In this document: in pieces, positions 35,296-46,800 of the stretch
Position numbering within the stretch: position 1 is the stretch's first letter
Layout: each line of letters begins with the position of its first letter
NCBI GenBank assembly: GCA_002633005.1
Contig: NMRA01000179.1
Coordinates: forward strand, 18,333-82,332
Direction: 5' to 3'
DNA from: Phoronis australis
Lineage: Eukaryota > Phoronida > Phoronidae
DNA: 64,000 nucleotides
Program-made: the position numbers and the translations under genes
Notes under the pieces: model-generated
Database searches by the model: none
Told to the model about the DNA's origin: nothing
What the model saw: the letters and a program-made list of their open reading frames with translations, nothing else

Positions 35296-35552
35296 ATCTT
35301 TTGTGTACGTTAAGGATTTTGGCTAGATTTTTCGTCTGGCAATTTTTGGTCTAATTCCCAATGTCAAAATCTTACAAAGATTGGCTAGTAAATCACGTGT
35401 AGTGTTGTTAACATTGTGATAAATCTCAAAATCCAGGACAGACATGTTGTTGTTACTGTTGATGGCAACGTTGTTTGTAATGACACAAGTCCATGCAATA
35501 ATCTGATGTGCTTAATTAGTGTGTAGACAATTATGCAATTGTGAAATTATGC

Positions 35553-35793
35553 ATTAAAAAGATGTTTACTTTAAAACTGTGTCAGTTTTGCTATCACTCA
35601 TTACCATGAGGTTAACAAATGTCCAAATTTTGGCAGAATTCGGAACATATCATATATGTCATTATTATGAAACTTCCAGGTACTATGTTTTTTGGACTGT
35701 TCTTCAAAATGCTAATAGGAATTGTTTAATAATATAAAATTTTCACTTTTCTGGGAGGGGTTATCCAAATGGGACTGTTTTGCATGAAATAAA
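35553..35793 (+). promoter_or_regulatory. candidate LARS1 polyadenylation signals
   Basis: ATTAAA at 35553-35558 and AATAAA at 35788-35793 lie about 260 and 490 nt after the LARS1 stop. Either could define the 3' end; the sequence alone does not decide. Confidence 0.45.
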
Positions 35794-36712
35794 AATTAAA
35801 ATTTAGAATACTGTGACAACTTTCTTTGAGTTTTTATTTTGAACATTTTTATGGTCATTTATGTATTGGTCATGTTACTGATGCCATTGTAGAACTTTGT
35901 TTGTTGTATTTTTCTAAACAGACATTGTCACTGACCCAATTAATGACATATTTATATAATGTTGAAAATCAATTTTTATTCTACAGTCTGTCTTCGTACT
36001 TTCAGTATGTTTTCTTTTACCAGTAAAAATCTAGTTTTCTGAGATATTTAGCTGAATCGGCAAAGTTGTGAATAAGCTAGGTGCTACACCTTAGTCCTGT
36101 TGTGTTATCAATAGTCAAATAGTCTTCAAAAATGTGTGTTCAGAAAACAATAATCAACAATGGGATCTCAAACTAATCATCAAAGATGCCAAGGCCACCG
36201 GAACTAGTTCAACTTCGCCAAACATTTACCCCATGGTCCCAAATTCAGATTCCACCCTATAGTCAGCTCTTCAACACCCTCACCAGAAACTTGATTACCC
36301 ATTACTAAGTGTTGGGCGTATAATTTTCTAATAACTCATGAACTCAGTGTCGGGCTACCACTGGAGTGAACCAGAATAAACTGAAAATTATCCTGATGGT
36401 CACTTTACATATGGACGAAACTATTTCCGAGTTTCCGGCAACGACCCTATGTTAAGTCTACTAATTCCCAGGTGACGTTGTTTCTCCCCGTATTTCACAG
36501 CCCGTGTTAGGGATTTCTTCCGTCACTTCCATGCACTTTAAAATGATTTAGAAGGTACATCGGTTTGATAGTCTAATAAAGTGAATTGTTAAAAAGTCTG
36601 TCATAAAGCTCAAAATCACGCCCCAACTGCCTGACGTGGTACTTTTCTACATGTTGATGTAAGTTTCACCGCGGAGAGTTTCGTACGAACAACTCTCTAT
36701 GAATAATGCTTT
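35794..36712. other. intergenic, nothing recognised
   Basis: An open frame at 35826-36026 is AT-rich, has no recognisable domain and is probably chance. Confidence 0.4.
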
Positions 36713-37160
36713 TCTAATTATTTTTAGAAATGCTATTCTAGGAATTCTTGTGAAAGTTAGATCTACTGCTATTTCTATCGTTAAAAAACCATGGAGAACA
36801 TTTCCTTTGTGTAATTCACAAATCGTGGTCCTCGCGGTTTTTTTCGATCAGATCAATGCTCAACTTTTTTGATCGTTTTGACCGCACTTCTTAATGGTGC
36901 TGTGCTTCATATTAACATATTCTGTGGCTTTCGTAACCAAGTTTATAGAAAAGGCATGATACCTAATCAGTGGCAATGGGCCATGCCCCCCCCCCCTAAA
37001 ATTCACCCAGATTCCATTTGGCAATACAGAGGTGCGAACGTCTGACAGGCAAAATCCTGGCTAACACTCTGCCTTGGGCCCCGGCTAACTCAAAATCCTG
37101 GATCCGACCCTGCTAATTACTCTATTAAGCTATCATTTTAAAAATGGAATAGTGAAATAG
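36713..37160. repeat. duplicated block A, copy 1
   Basis: About 440 bp (ATTTTTAGAAATGCTATTCT ... CATGCCCCCCCCCC ... AAAAATGGAATAGTGA) recurs nearly identically at 37488-37925. The 3' part ends CTGGATCCGACCCTGC, hAT/MITE-like. Function unknown. Confidence 0.85.
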
Positions 37161-37162
37161 TT

Positions 37163-37486
37163 TAAAGATTTGACAAATCGGATGCTTTAATTGCATCAAC
37201 CTGAGCATTCATTTCCTCAGTGGAATTCCTGTTTCTATCGAATGATGAAACAATTACATTGATTAGTGTCATGCAGAGTTCGGCAGGCATTAGCTGTCCC
37301 TTAATTCTCGTACTTCTTGATTACGCGCATGAACATCAAAGCAAAGATAAAATCGTATTTCAGTATGACCGCGTCTAAAAACGAAAATTAAATCTGACTT
37401 GTTTTCTGGCGTCGGTTTAGTATTTCTTCCCAGAAAAGGGAACAGCAAAACTCACCAGTGACACGCACGTAGACCACATTGTAAAG
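37163..37486. repeat. duplicated block B, copy 1
   Basis: About 320 bp (AAAGATTTGACAAATCGGAT ... CGTAGACCACATTGTAAAG) recurs nearly identically at 39702-40019. It ends exactly at the single N at 37487. Confidence 0.85.
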
Positions 37487-37487
37487 N

Positions 37488-37925
37488 TTTCGAATTATTT
37501 TTAAAAATGCTATTCTTGGAATTCTTGTGAAAGTTACATCTACTGCTATTTCTATCGTTAAAAAACCATGGAACATTTCCTTTGTGTAATTCACAAATCG
37601 TGGTCCTCGCGGTTTTTTCGATCAGATCAATGCTCAACTTTTTTGATCGTTTTGACCGCACTTCTTAATGGGGCTGTGCTTCATATTAACATATTCTGTG
37701 GCTTTCGTAACGAAGTTTATAGAAAAGGCATGATACCTAATCAGTGGCAATGGGCCATGCCCCCCCCCCCTAAAATTCACCCAGATTCCATTTGGCAATA
37801 CAGAGGTGCGAACGTCTGACAGGCAAAATCCTGGCTAACACTCTGCCTTGGGCCCCGGCTAACTCAAAATCCTGGATCCGACCCTGCTAATTACTCTATT
37901 AAGCTATCATTTTAAAAATGGAATA
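37488..37925. repeat. duplicated block A, copy 2
   Basis: Second copy of the 36.7-kb block. It begins immediately after the single N, so the join between block B and this copy may be an assembly junction and not real DNA. Confidence 0.8.
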
Positions 37926-39110
37926 GTGACAGTAGATTCCAGCACCGCTATCACCCTCCATCAGTAATCGAGTGACTCTTTCCTTAGCGTTATCGGTTGT
38001 ACGATTTCTTAAAAAAACTGTGTATAAAGAACGTTCTCAAATCAATCAGTGCACGTTTTCAAATGAGCATAGACCGTCAATCCACGTACCAGGGACCCAT
38101 AAGCATAAATGTCATGACTATATGGTCGCCCAAAGGGTAAATCCAACATTGGCCATTTTAGTGCGGAGCTACGTTCAGGCCTCCGCTGCCTGCGTCTATG
38201 CTTTCAAAACGAGACGAGGTGCAATATGTGGACGCTGCAACGAATCGGCCATTCTGACACCATGTTTTCAACATTCAGATCGCAGTACGTGTATTCACTG
38301 TATTCATGCGACTTCCTAACTGATCGATCCATCCGACTCAGTGAGGCCCGAGGTTGCTGGCAAATAATCATCAAGTACAAAATAATGGTTTATTATATTT
38401 TAGGTCTCATGAAAATACTGTATCTGGTTAAATGAGCTAGGAGATAATCTGAACTGATGTAGTAGGGCATAATATGGACTCACAGTGTTGGCTTATAGGA
38501 ACATGATGAGATACATGTAGAACCAGATGACTTAGTCACTGTCAAAAAGGTCGCGGTGTCCAGATCTGGCAGGTGGCCGGAGCATGAGATTTTCCATTCA
38601 CCGCCATGTGCCAAACAAAACCGCCTACCTGTATGAGCTTGGGATATGAAATACAATTCGTTTTCATGGAGAACGACTTCAAGGTTCAACAGGCGTTTCA
38701 GTNGTGTTTTGCCTCACATTTGGTACACCTGCTCTACAAATTCTCTGAAAACCAAGATGGAGGAAACAGATTTGTTCAGTATAACAATAAATCATAGAAT
38801 AACGACCATGGAATTGTTTAAAGTAATTGCTAGTCTACACTTACCTTCAGTTGGAGGTATTTCAGCGAAACCGTCTTGTTAGTTGATTGACTCAGTCAAA
38901 AGCATTCCCAGTATCAAAATATTTATTGCAAGAAAACGTACCAGTCGGACAGTCAAAGCAAAAGGATTGATTTAACGTTACCATCTGTAGACAAGAGTTC
39001 GATATCATTGTTTAAAGTTTGCTAAGACCTATAAATTGTGATAAATCATTGAAGCATTACGAACTGACGGTTTTTATCTTTGAATATACTATACCTGCTA
39101 CTGAGTTCTT
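37926..39110. other. intergenic, unrecognised frames
   Basis: A 115-codon frame at 37972-38319 contains CGRCNES and CIHCIHATS, which look zinc-binding, but I cannot place it in a family. A single N lies at 38703. Nothing else is supported. Confidence 0.35.
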
Positions 39111-39119
39111 TTTTTAATT

Positions 39120-39340
39120 CCAGGCGTCGATTATGGCCTTAGCGCTTATGGAACTTGTCAAATTCCTTTCAATTCTAAGAACAATGAGGTCGTCCAGTCT
39201 CTCGTCAATCATAGTTGAACAGATGCAATTTTTGATAATTTTCAGTTTGCTGAAAGTTTCTCGTCTTTTGCCACACTAACGGGCGGTGAAAAGCAGCCTA
39301 GCAGCTTTACAGTTATTCTTGTAAGCGAAGTTATACACAC
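39120..39340 (-). pseudogene. hAT transposase C-terminal (dimerisation domain) relic
   Basis: On the minus strand: YKNNCKAARLLFT, then PPVSVAKDE, then after a one-base shift TFSKLKIIKNCICSTMIDER, then LDDLIVLRIERNLTSSISAK. This is the order and spacing of the hAT dimerisation domain in TTF-type/ZMYM-like transposases (LLTLPVSVA-ERSFSKLK-I-STM-ERL). Two frameshifts make it inactive. Upstream domains are not confidently visible. It may be the source family of the CAGTGGCGGATC-ended MITEs here (inference). Confidence 0.75.
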
Positions 39341-39701
39341 GCCGCTATTCGTGTCAAGAGGTGGCTTTAAGGACGTACACAGATTGATGAAGATATACTC
39401 AGCTCATGTTTGCTTTGTCGATACTAACCGATGGCGGGCACTGGAGCTCGCAACTAAAATTGCTAATGAAGAATTTCTCTTTTGTAGGGACTGCAGATGT
39501 GGTTGAAATAATTTAACGAGAGGTTCAATATGGGAAAGTACGTTGTCTCGCTAAGGGCCAGCTATCGAGATCCTCATTCATCCATCTTCAGTATGTTTCG
39601 TGGAAACCCAGCTGCTGTTGAAGTTGAAGCGCTTTAGTCAAGCCTTGTTGGTGCACGCTTCGTCTTTTCGGCCTCAAACTCTTTCTCGGGGTTTGTGTTT
39701 A

Positions 39702-40019
39702 AAGATTTGACAAATCGGATGCTTTAATTGCATCAACCTGAGCATTCATTTCCTCAGTGGAATTCCTGTTTCTATCGAATGATGAAACAATTACATTGAT
39801 TAGTGTCATGCAGAGTCCGGCAGGCATTGGGCTGTCCCTTCTCGTACTTCTTGATTACGCGCATGAACATCAAAGCAAAGATAAAATCGTATTTCAGTAT
39901 GACCGCGTCTAAAAACGAAAATTTAATCTGACTTGTTTTCTGGCGTCGGTTTAGTATTTCTTCCCAGAAAAGGGAACAGCAAAACTCACCAGTGACACGC
40001 ACGTAGACCACATTGTAAA
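39702..40019. repeat. duplicated block B, copy 2
   Basis: Near-identical to 37163-37486. A 96-codon minus-strand frame crossing it is shared by the two copies and has no recognised domain. Confidence 0.85.
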
Positions 40020-40303
40020 GTGCACTATAGGAAAAACAAACCAATAACGAAAAAGTCCACATATCAGTGCAGACGTTTGCATAATTTCCAAACTTGAAAG
40101 TCTTTAATACTTGAATAGACCTGTTTGCCTAATTTTTCTATGGTTGATGTACTTTTCACTTGGAAAACCTACTAAATCGAAAGGAGCCTGGTGTCACACC
40201 CCCGACACCCCCAGAAGTTACGGCCCTGGAGATGAACTGAAATTGAACATAATTACAGTCGTTGGCTGCGCATATAGACTATAGCTGCATGGTGTAGGCT
40301 ATA

Positions 40304-40881
40304 CAGTGGCGGATCTAGGATATCACAAGGGGGGGGGGCAACTTTTTGTCCGGCTGTAAGCATTTGCGCAAACTGAACCACGATTGTAGATGCGCATAGC
40401 ACCGTCGAAGTGGGGGGAGGTCCCGCCCAAGAAATTTTTCTGTTTTTACCTCTAAAAATCAAGCATTTCCTTGATTCCTGAAGANNNNNNNNNNNNNNNN
40501 NNNNNNNNNNNNNNNNNNNNNNNNNNNNNNNNNNNNNNNNNNNNNNNNNNNNNNNNNNNNNNNNNNNNNNNNNNNNNNNNNNNNNNNNNNNNNNNNNNNN
40601 NNNNNNNNNNNNNNNNNNNNNNNNNNNNNNNNNNNNNNNNNNNNNNNNNNNNNNNNNNNNNNNNNNNNNNNNNNNNNNNNNNNNNNNNNNNNNNNNNNNN
40701 NNNNNNNNNNNNNNNNNNNNNNNNNNNNNNNNNNNNNNNNNNNNNNNNNNNNNNNNNNNNNNNNNNNNNNNNNNNNNNNNNNNNNNNNNNNNNNNNNNNN
40801 NNNNNNNNNNNNNNNNNNNNNNNNNNNNNNNNNNNNNNNNNNNNNNNNNNNNNNNNNNNNNNNCCCCCCCTAAATCCGCCT
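40304..40881. mobile_element. hAT-like element with internal assembly gap
   Basis: Starts CAGTGGCGGATCTAGGATAT with a G tract and ends CCCCCCCTAAATCCGCC. Shares CTCTAAAAATCAAGCATTT and TTGATTCCTGAAG with the element at 32.9 kb. Most of the interior is unknown (N). Confidence 0.65.
40485..40863. other. assembly gap (379 N)
   Basis: Unsequenced run inside a hAT-like repeat. Single Ns occur also at 28062, 37487, 38703 and 42095. Confidence 0.99.
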
Positions 40882-40924
40882 ATATGACTATATGTCGGCC
40901 GACGATGATTTAAGTGCCGGCTAC

Positions 40925-41035
40925 TCACAATGTGTGACTGGCCAAAGCGTTTTCAAAATAATGTCGAAAAATCAGTGGAGTGTGAGACCCCTGCGTTCCC
41001 TGTCAATTCATGACGACAATTCTACGTTATGAACA
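40925..41035. repeat. dispersed repeat pair, copy 1
   Basis: TTTTCAAAATAATGTCGA ... AATCAGTGGAGTGTGAGACC ... GACAATTCTACGTTATG matches 44495-44610 (TTTTCAAAATAATGTGGA ... AATCAGTGGAGTGTGAGACC). Unclassified. Confidence 0.7.
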
Positions 41036-42181
41036 CGGCGAAACACGGTTTGCGCACCGGTTGCCGGATCCGATCAGAACAAAGCGACGGCCCGTCTTCG
41101 ACTTTCCCATATGCTTGGTAACCGCTGCATGGCTAATAATTCTACTTTGTATTTTGTGGCTTCAACACTACTTTTTAGGCCCAACAATGTGAGTTCTTGC
41201 TGCGAATTCAGGAGTCACGTTCGACTAAAATGTGTAAAAATTAGCCGCCTCACCTGAGTGGTAAATGCACACAGCACTAATTTCGATTTTTCGCGTCCAC
41301 GCCAGTAAATTTTTAAGATTGGCTGAATCTTGGACTAGAAGCCAAGATATAATCTTGTCGAACGGGATGTCATGTCAGTCATTGGGCTTTTTTATTTCCA
41401 CCTCGGACGACATGTTTAGGTCTCCCACGAATCCGACCATAACTTAAAAGTACATGTAACCCAAAACAACGTAGACAGGTGCGCTCTCTATTGAGCGTAA
41501 GTATAACCGTACTCGTGACACAGAGATTTTCATTATTTTTGCGTTCAATTTAAAGATATAAACATAAAGTCATTTTAAAACATTCTTGTATGTTTAAGAT
41601 TATTTGCAACTTTGAGACTGTAATTATGTATTCTGTGTCTTTCTTTTAACAGTAATTTACTGAAATAAAAACATTGTTTGAAGTATTTATGGGGTGCGCG
41701 CGCATATAATTCCAACTGGAAGTTTTTAGTTTTGTTTACAGCGGTGAAGAGTCAGCTGGGACGTTTGACATGTGCACCGTGTTTTATAGATGAATATTCT
41801 CAAAAGCATGACTGATGACACAGAAAGAAGGTGTGTGTACGCGCGTGCGTGTTTGTACGTGTATAGTTTCACGCAGAGCTGATTAGGTCAAACCGAAATC
41901 GCAAACTTCAAGCTGGTTCGTATTTATAAATTTCTAACACCGGACATTGCCGCCTGCTAAACTTTGGATTCAATTGCGGTTTTTCGTCTTTGTGATATTT
42001 TCCGTTATCCATTAAAGCGACATTAAACCCGTGTTTAGTGTCAATAAACCAAGATTTGATTTAGCTTGGCCACTTACTGGGGGGGGGGGGGGGCNGATTC
42101 AACTGCGGTTTTTCTGGTCATAGTATTCCTTATTCATAGTAAATGCGATTTGTGGGTTTGCAAAATACTAGTCTATTAATA
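41036..42181. other. intergenic, nothing recognised
   Basis: Contains a purine/pyrimidine-alternating GTGTGTGTACGCGCGTGCGTG stretch at about 41831-41852 and a G run at 42079-42094. There are also words shared with 62270-62320 (AACTTCAAGCTGG / CACTTCAAACTGG). No exon is supported. Confidence 0.4.
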
Positions 42182-42910
42182 CTGGGTCCCTATTCAATCC
42201 TTCGTTCAATCCTTCATATCGCCTAAAAATGATCACCCATGGATGAGATATACCTCAACCAATTCGTCATTGTCCACTATTTACTCCTATGCTACAAGTA
42301 TTTTGATTCAAGCTTTCACTTTCCAAAAATTTGCCAACAAACTTGCTATGGAGTGACAGACTCGTTTGTGTGCATCCAGTTTTCAATGCATTAGCTGCCT
42401 CAACGACATCTGGCGTTGAAAATTACAACTAAAGTACCATACAAACCCGAATCCGGTTTCCACGGTATATCTTCAGTTTACGAGAATTCATGGCGTAGGA
42501 AAATGATGTCAATAAATAAAATACTAGTATCCGAGTTCCCGCTGCACAGAACTATGTCGCTGCATCCTGCATCACACATTCACCTCAAAATAATGTGCAT
42601 GTATGTATCTCATGTATATGAATTAATTAATGGCACAAATTTGTATTTTCTACGTTACTAGCTTACGCATTTCGACGCTAGGTGTCCTTGTCATCGCACC
42701 TGAATTTCTAAAGCTTATGTGAAAAAACGAGAAATTTCTGCTCTGTCCCGTATGCCAAGTTTGGCATTGAATTTTTTGGAAAATGGGGTCTTGAATCAAA
42801 ATAGTTTTAGCATAAGGGTAAAGAGTGGACAGTGACGAATCGATTGAGGAATATATCATCCATGTGGGATCATTTTTGTAGGAGATGTGAAGGATTGAAT
42901 AGGGACCCAG
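42182..42910. mobile_element. foldback/MITE with ~170-bp arms
   Basis: The left end CTGGGTCCCTATTCAATCC and the right end GGATTGAATAGGGACCCAG are complementary. The complementarity continues for about 170 bp with scattered mismatches (for example TTTTGATTCAAGCTTTCACT against the complement of TGGGGTCTTGAATCAAAA). The central ~380 bp is unrelated and non-coding. Confidence 0.75.
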
Positions 42911-42989
42911 CAACTAGACTTTTACCTGGAAAAGTTTAGACAGTGCCACAGTCTCTACTTAGCTGTATATAACGGTTATGCTCCCATTG

Positions 42990-43310
42990 GGCCTTCATAC
43001 ACTGGAAGCTTTTCGGTGAATTATCGCTCACACTGATTAATCTATCAAAGTTGAGGTTGCTATTTACCTTTTTGGAATAAAGGGACACCATTAGGAGGCC
43101 ATCGATGTCTTTAATTTCTTCCAACTCAAACAAATACACCCGTAATCAAACTTTTTTCCAAGCAGTACTCTGTTCAGTTGCCCAAATCAGCAACTAGTCA
43201 TTTTTACTCTGCACGCACCCAGGAATATGACGTTATATCTCCTGGTGCACACAATGTAAAAATGGCCTGTTGCCGATCTGGGCAACTGATTGAAAGAGTG
43301 GTCAGAAAAG
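42990..43310. mobile_element. diverged relative of the NUDCD2 foldback element
   Basis: ACACTGGAAGCTTTTCGGTG, then TTTCTTCCAACTCAAACAAA, parallels the left arm at 7.9 kb. A short inverted partner follows (CAGTTGCCCAAATCAGCAAC against the complement of GTTGCCGATCTGGGCAACTG). Partly deleted. Confidence 0.6.
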
Positions 43311-43838
43311 ATGATTCAGGTTAATTTTATGGCATTTGTGCAAGTTGCTTAGTGATTTTTGTCAGTTATGGAGGGAAGTGTATAAAACTTGGCTGACATC
43401 ACTTGGAAATAATCAATGCTAGTTCACCAAAATCTCAGCTTGCATTTTGAAATCTCAGGTCTCAAATGAGACCTTCAACTCGATACGTTGAGCCTTGTCA
43501 CTCATTAGAGAGGTATGGATAGGATATGGGTTGGATATTTCCCCTGTCTCAGGTACCCACTTTCCTTGTTTCCTAGGTGCTGGATTGGTTTGGCGTTTCA
43601 TTGTGAGGCAGCATTCCCTATCCATCATTTGATAGAGAGCCCCGGGATTGCAACACCAATATAATTTGTCATTCAGTTTTGAGCATTGATTGTAAACCTT
43701 GGCGATGAGTACCAACCATCTAAGTAGTCTCTGTGCAGAAAGTACAAGGTGTGTCATTGTCTCTGTCTTTGTAATGGCTATATATATGGCTTATTTTGAC
43801 AATTTTTATTTTTTAGGTGGCTGTGAAGCCTTCACAGA

Positions 43839-43871
43839 ATGGCAGAGGTCAATGTGAGAGTTGCTGTGCGG
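43839..43871 (+). CDS. KIF27: KIF27 exon 1 (first coding)
   Basis: [11 protein letters not shown], the first strand of the motor domain. The exon begins at an acceptor (TTTTTTAG, 43816) with 22 nt of 5' UTR; donor GTAAGA. Confidence 0.85.
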
Positions 43872-46800
43872 GTAAGAATGACGTAGATTTACACGGGACA
43901 TTGTGATGGGGGAAAATTGCAAAGTAGACTGGCAAGACAATTCAGTGGACATGTGAGCTAGACTGTTGTTGTAGCTCTGTGTGTGGTATTGATTCCCACG
44001 TGTAATGCTTGTCCAACTTGACCTACTTTATTGATTGCTCATCTTGCCCGATTTATGTGACATTATAATGTCAGACACAGAATGTCATATGGTTTCTTGG
44101 CGGTGACAGTTAAAGTTTGTCTCAGAACACCGTATTTGGCAAATTTTGCACACAAGAAATCAAAAATATGAAACCAACCAAAAAAAAAACATTAAAGAAA
44201 CCGTTTTCTACCTCTATTTAATTGTGTCAAAATGTCAGATGTTTAGAGTTTACTAATTGTTTACATCTGCTGGAGCATGGTGAGGCTTCAGCTGTTATTA
44301 GTGGACGTGAAATCAGTACATAAGTTCAACGCTAAATCTTTGTGAGAGACCGTCCGGAGTTGGTATATGGTACAACTCCGGATGGTCTGGGGTCAACAGA
44401 AAACCACAGTTCAACTGTGAGTCTACACCAATGTGATAAACAAGAGTAGCTCTACTTGCTGCGTCAGCTGCTGGTATGCTTATCTCTTCTATGACACACA
44501 ATGTGTGACAGGGAAAAGAGTTTTCAAAATAATGTGGATAAATCAGTGGAGTGTGAGACCCTTGAGGTCCCTGTCAAGTGCTCACGGCAATTCTACATTA
44601 TGTTTGAAACATGCAGACACATTGACATGCAGACTGACATCTCCCAAATGGTGCATGCTGCACCGCATAACTGTCCTTTGTGTGACTGTAGCTTGTGCAA
44701 CCATGCACTCTTACTAGGGACCCTAGATGAATCAGTTTCGGAGTATGTTGAAGATCGATTTCATGGTTCTCTAAAAATACTTAGAAATCAAACAGAATTC
44801 TCCTTACCAGGACAAAAATTCCCTCCCTATGAAAATTAACCCAAAGGTTAGAATCAATTTCAATGCTTACTGACATTCGACCTCAGAAGGGTTTTTATTT
44901 GAGTGGATCTGAAGGTGACTGGAAGTGAATTTCCTTAATTGGAAAATTCCCCAGTAAGAAGGCTCAGGCATCTTCCACTCAGCTGAACAAAGAAAAAGTT
45001 GCTTTTGAACAGCTTATGACAGTATTTCTAATTGAAACTGTTCTCACGTAATTCACATTTATTAGCCTAAATCTGACAGTCACATCATCTTATCAGCATG
45101 AACTCAAGTCTCTTGTTGATGTATTTCTTTGGATATGGAATTCTGGAAATTCTGCATTTTATACTCCTTGTTGTTTGCATCCTGAATATAGCTTCTCACT
45201 TTCTACCAAAGGTCCGGCCGTTGCTTCCCAAAGAGAAGGTGTCTGGGGAGCAACTGTGTGTACGAGTGGTGCCCTCTAACAACCAGATTGTCGTTGGGAA
45301 GGATCGATCATTCACCTTTGACCATGTGCTCATGTCCAAGAGTTCTCAGGTAAGACTAACCGAGTTACAAAAATTAACTGTCATTTCAGTTACTGAATAC
45401 TATCAACTTGTTGGGTTGGTTTGTGAAGACTACTTGTCTCAGTATTAATTGGACAAAGCATTTTGACATCATAATATTGGTTCTGGTGTCATATTGTGCA
45501 AGAAATATAAACATTGATAATTCCAATGAAGTGCCTCTTTTGCCAGCCATTCATCCAAGCATTTCACAATATTGCAAGCAGGTTTATAACTCAGTCCATT
45601 GTTTTCGAGTATGGAAGCCACTCATTTTCAAAAACGGTGTTCAAAATTGTCATTTTTATCTTTCAATAGGTGATTGCAGTGCTACCAATAATCAGAATTC
45701 TTTGTGTTGCTTTATGAGGCACATAGCTATTGTACAATAGAATTTTCTGAGTAATCCTTTTTCGAATTGTTGTAAAATAAATTTGAACAGTTGTGCCATT
45801 GACATTGTTTGTTAATTAGATGTTCAAAAAATGTCATACTTTGCGCATGATTTATTTGATATTACATTCACAATTACATTGCATTCTTCCAAATCACCAC
45901 ATGAATGTCGTTCATCAAGTGGGTGACTACATCTGTGTGTGTTATGTACACCCGAAGTGTAGTTACTCAAGAGACGAACTCATCAGTGTTGCAAACTGCC
46001 AACAGTAACTCTGTTTTCACTGTTTGTCCACTCTCTGTTTATATCCATGTAGGAGGAGGTGTTCAAAACGTGTGTTGAACCATTGGTCAGGAGCTGCTTT
46101 GAAGGTTACAACTCCACAATATTTGCCTATGGTCAAACGGTAAGTATATATTATTGGCTGCTTTTTGCAATATTTCTAGACCTCTGAACTGCTGGTGATT
46201 AGACATTAAAGTTACACTGAGTGCCTCTTCGGCGGGCCAAACATGACTAACTTCAAAATAAAATTAAATGTAGAGAATGAAGCGGTTTATCATGTCAAAA
46301 ATAACACCCGTAAACTGCATTTTGACCTCAGTATAACCACATAAAAGAAGAACAGAACTTTTTGCTATTCCATACTTTCCACCTTCTGTTTTGGAAATAG
46401 CTGCTCACGCAGTGCTGACAATTACAAATCTTATAGCTGTTTCAGACTCTTAAAACTGGTGATTTTTATATCGATCAAAACATTCCAACTGTTATTTGGA
46501 GGATTGGAGAAATTGGCACTAAAAGGTGGTTTACAATAATCACTACTTGCATGTGACTTGTGTTTGAAATTGTCATCAAATGGGCATCAACTAGTTTCAT
46601 CTGAAAATAAAGTTAACATCCTGTTCTCAAGTCCAGTGAATCAAAACATATTATACAATTCAGACTACCGAGTGGTCCAATGATAAAATGACTGTTGATT
46701 CAATCTTCTGGAACCCCTCAGTGTGGGAAAACGAATACGTGACCTGGCTCATTAATACTTTGGCTGAACATTAAAATCTAGTGGCCTTATTCTGCATCTG

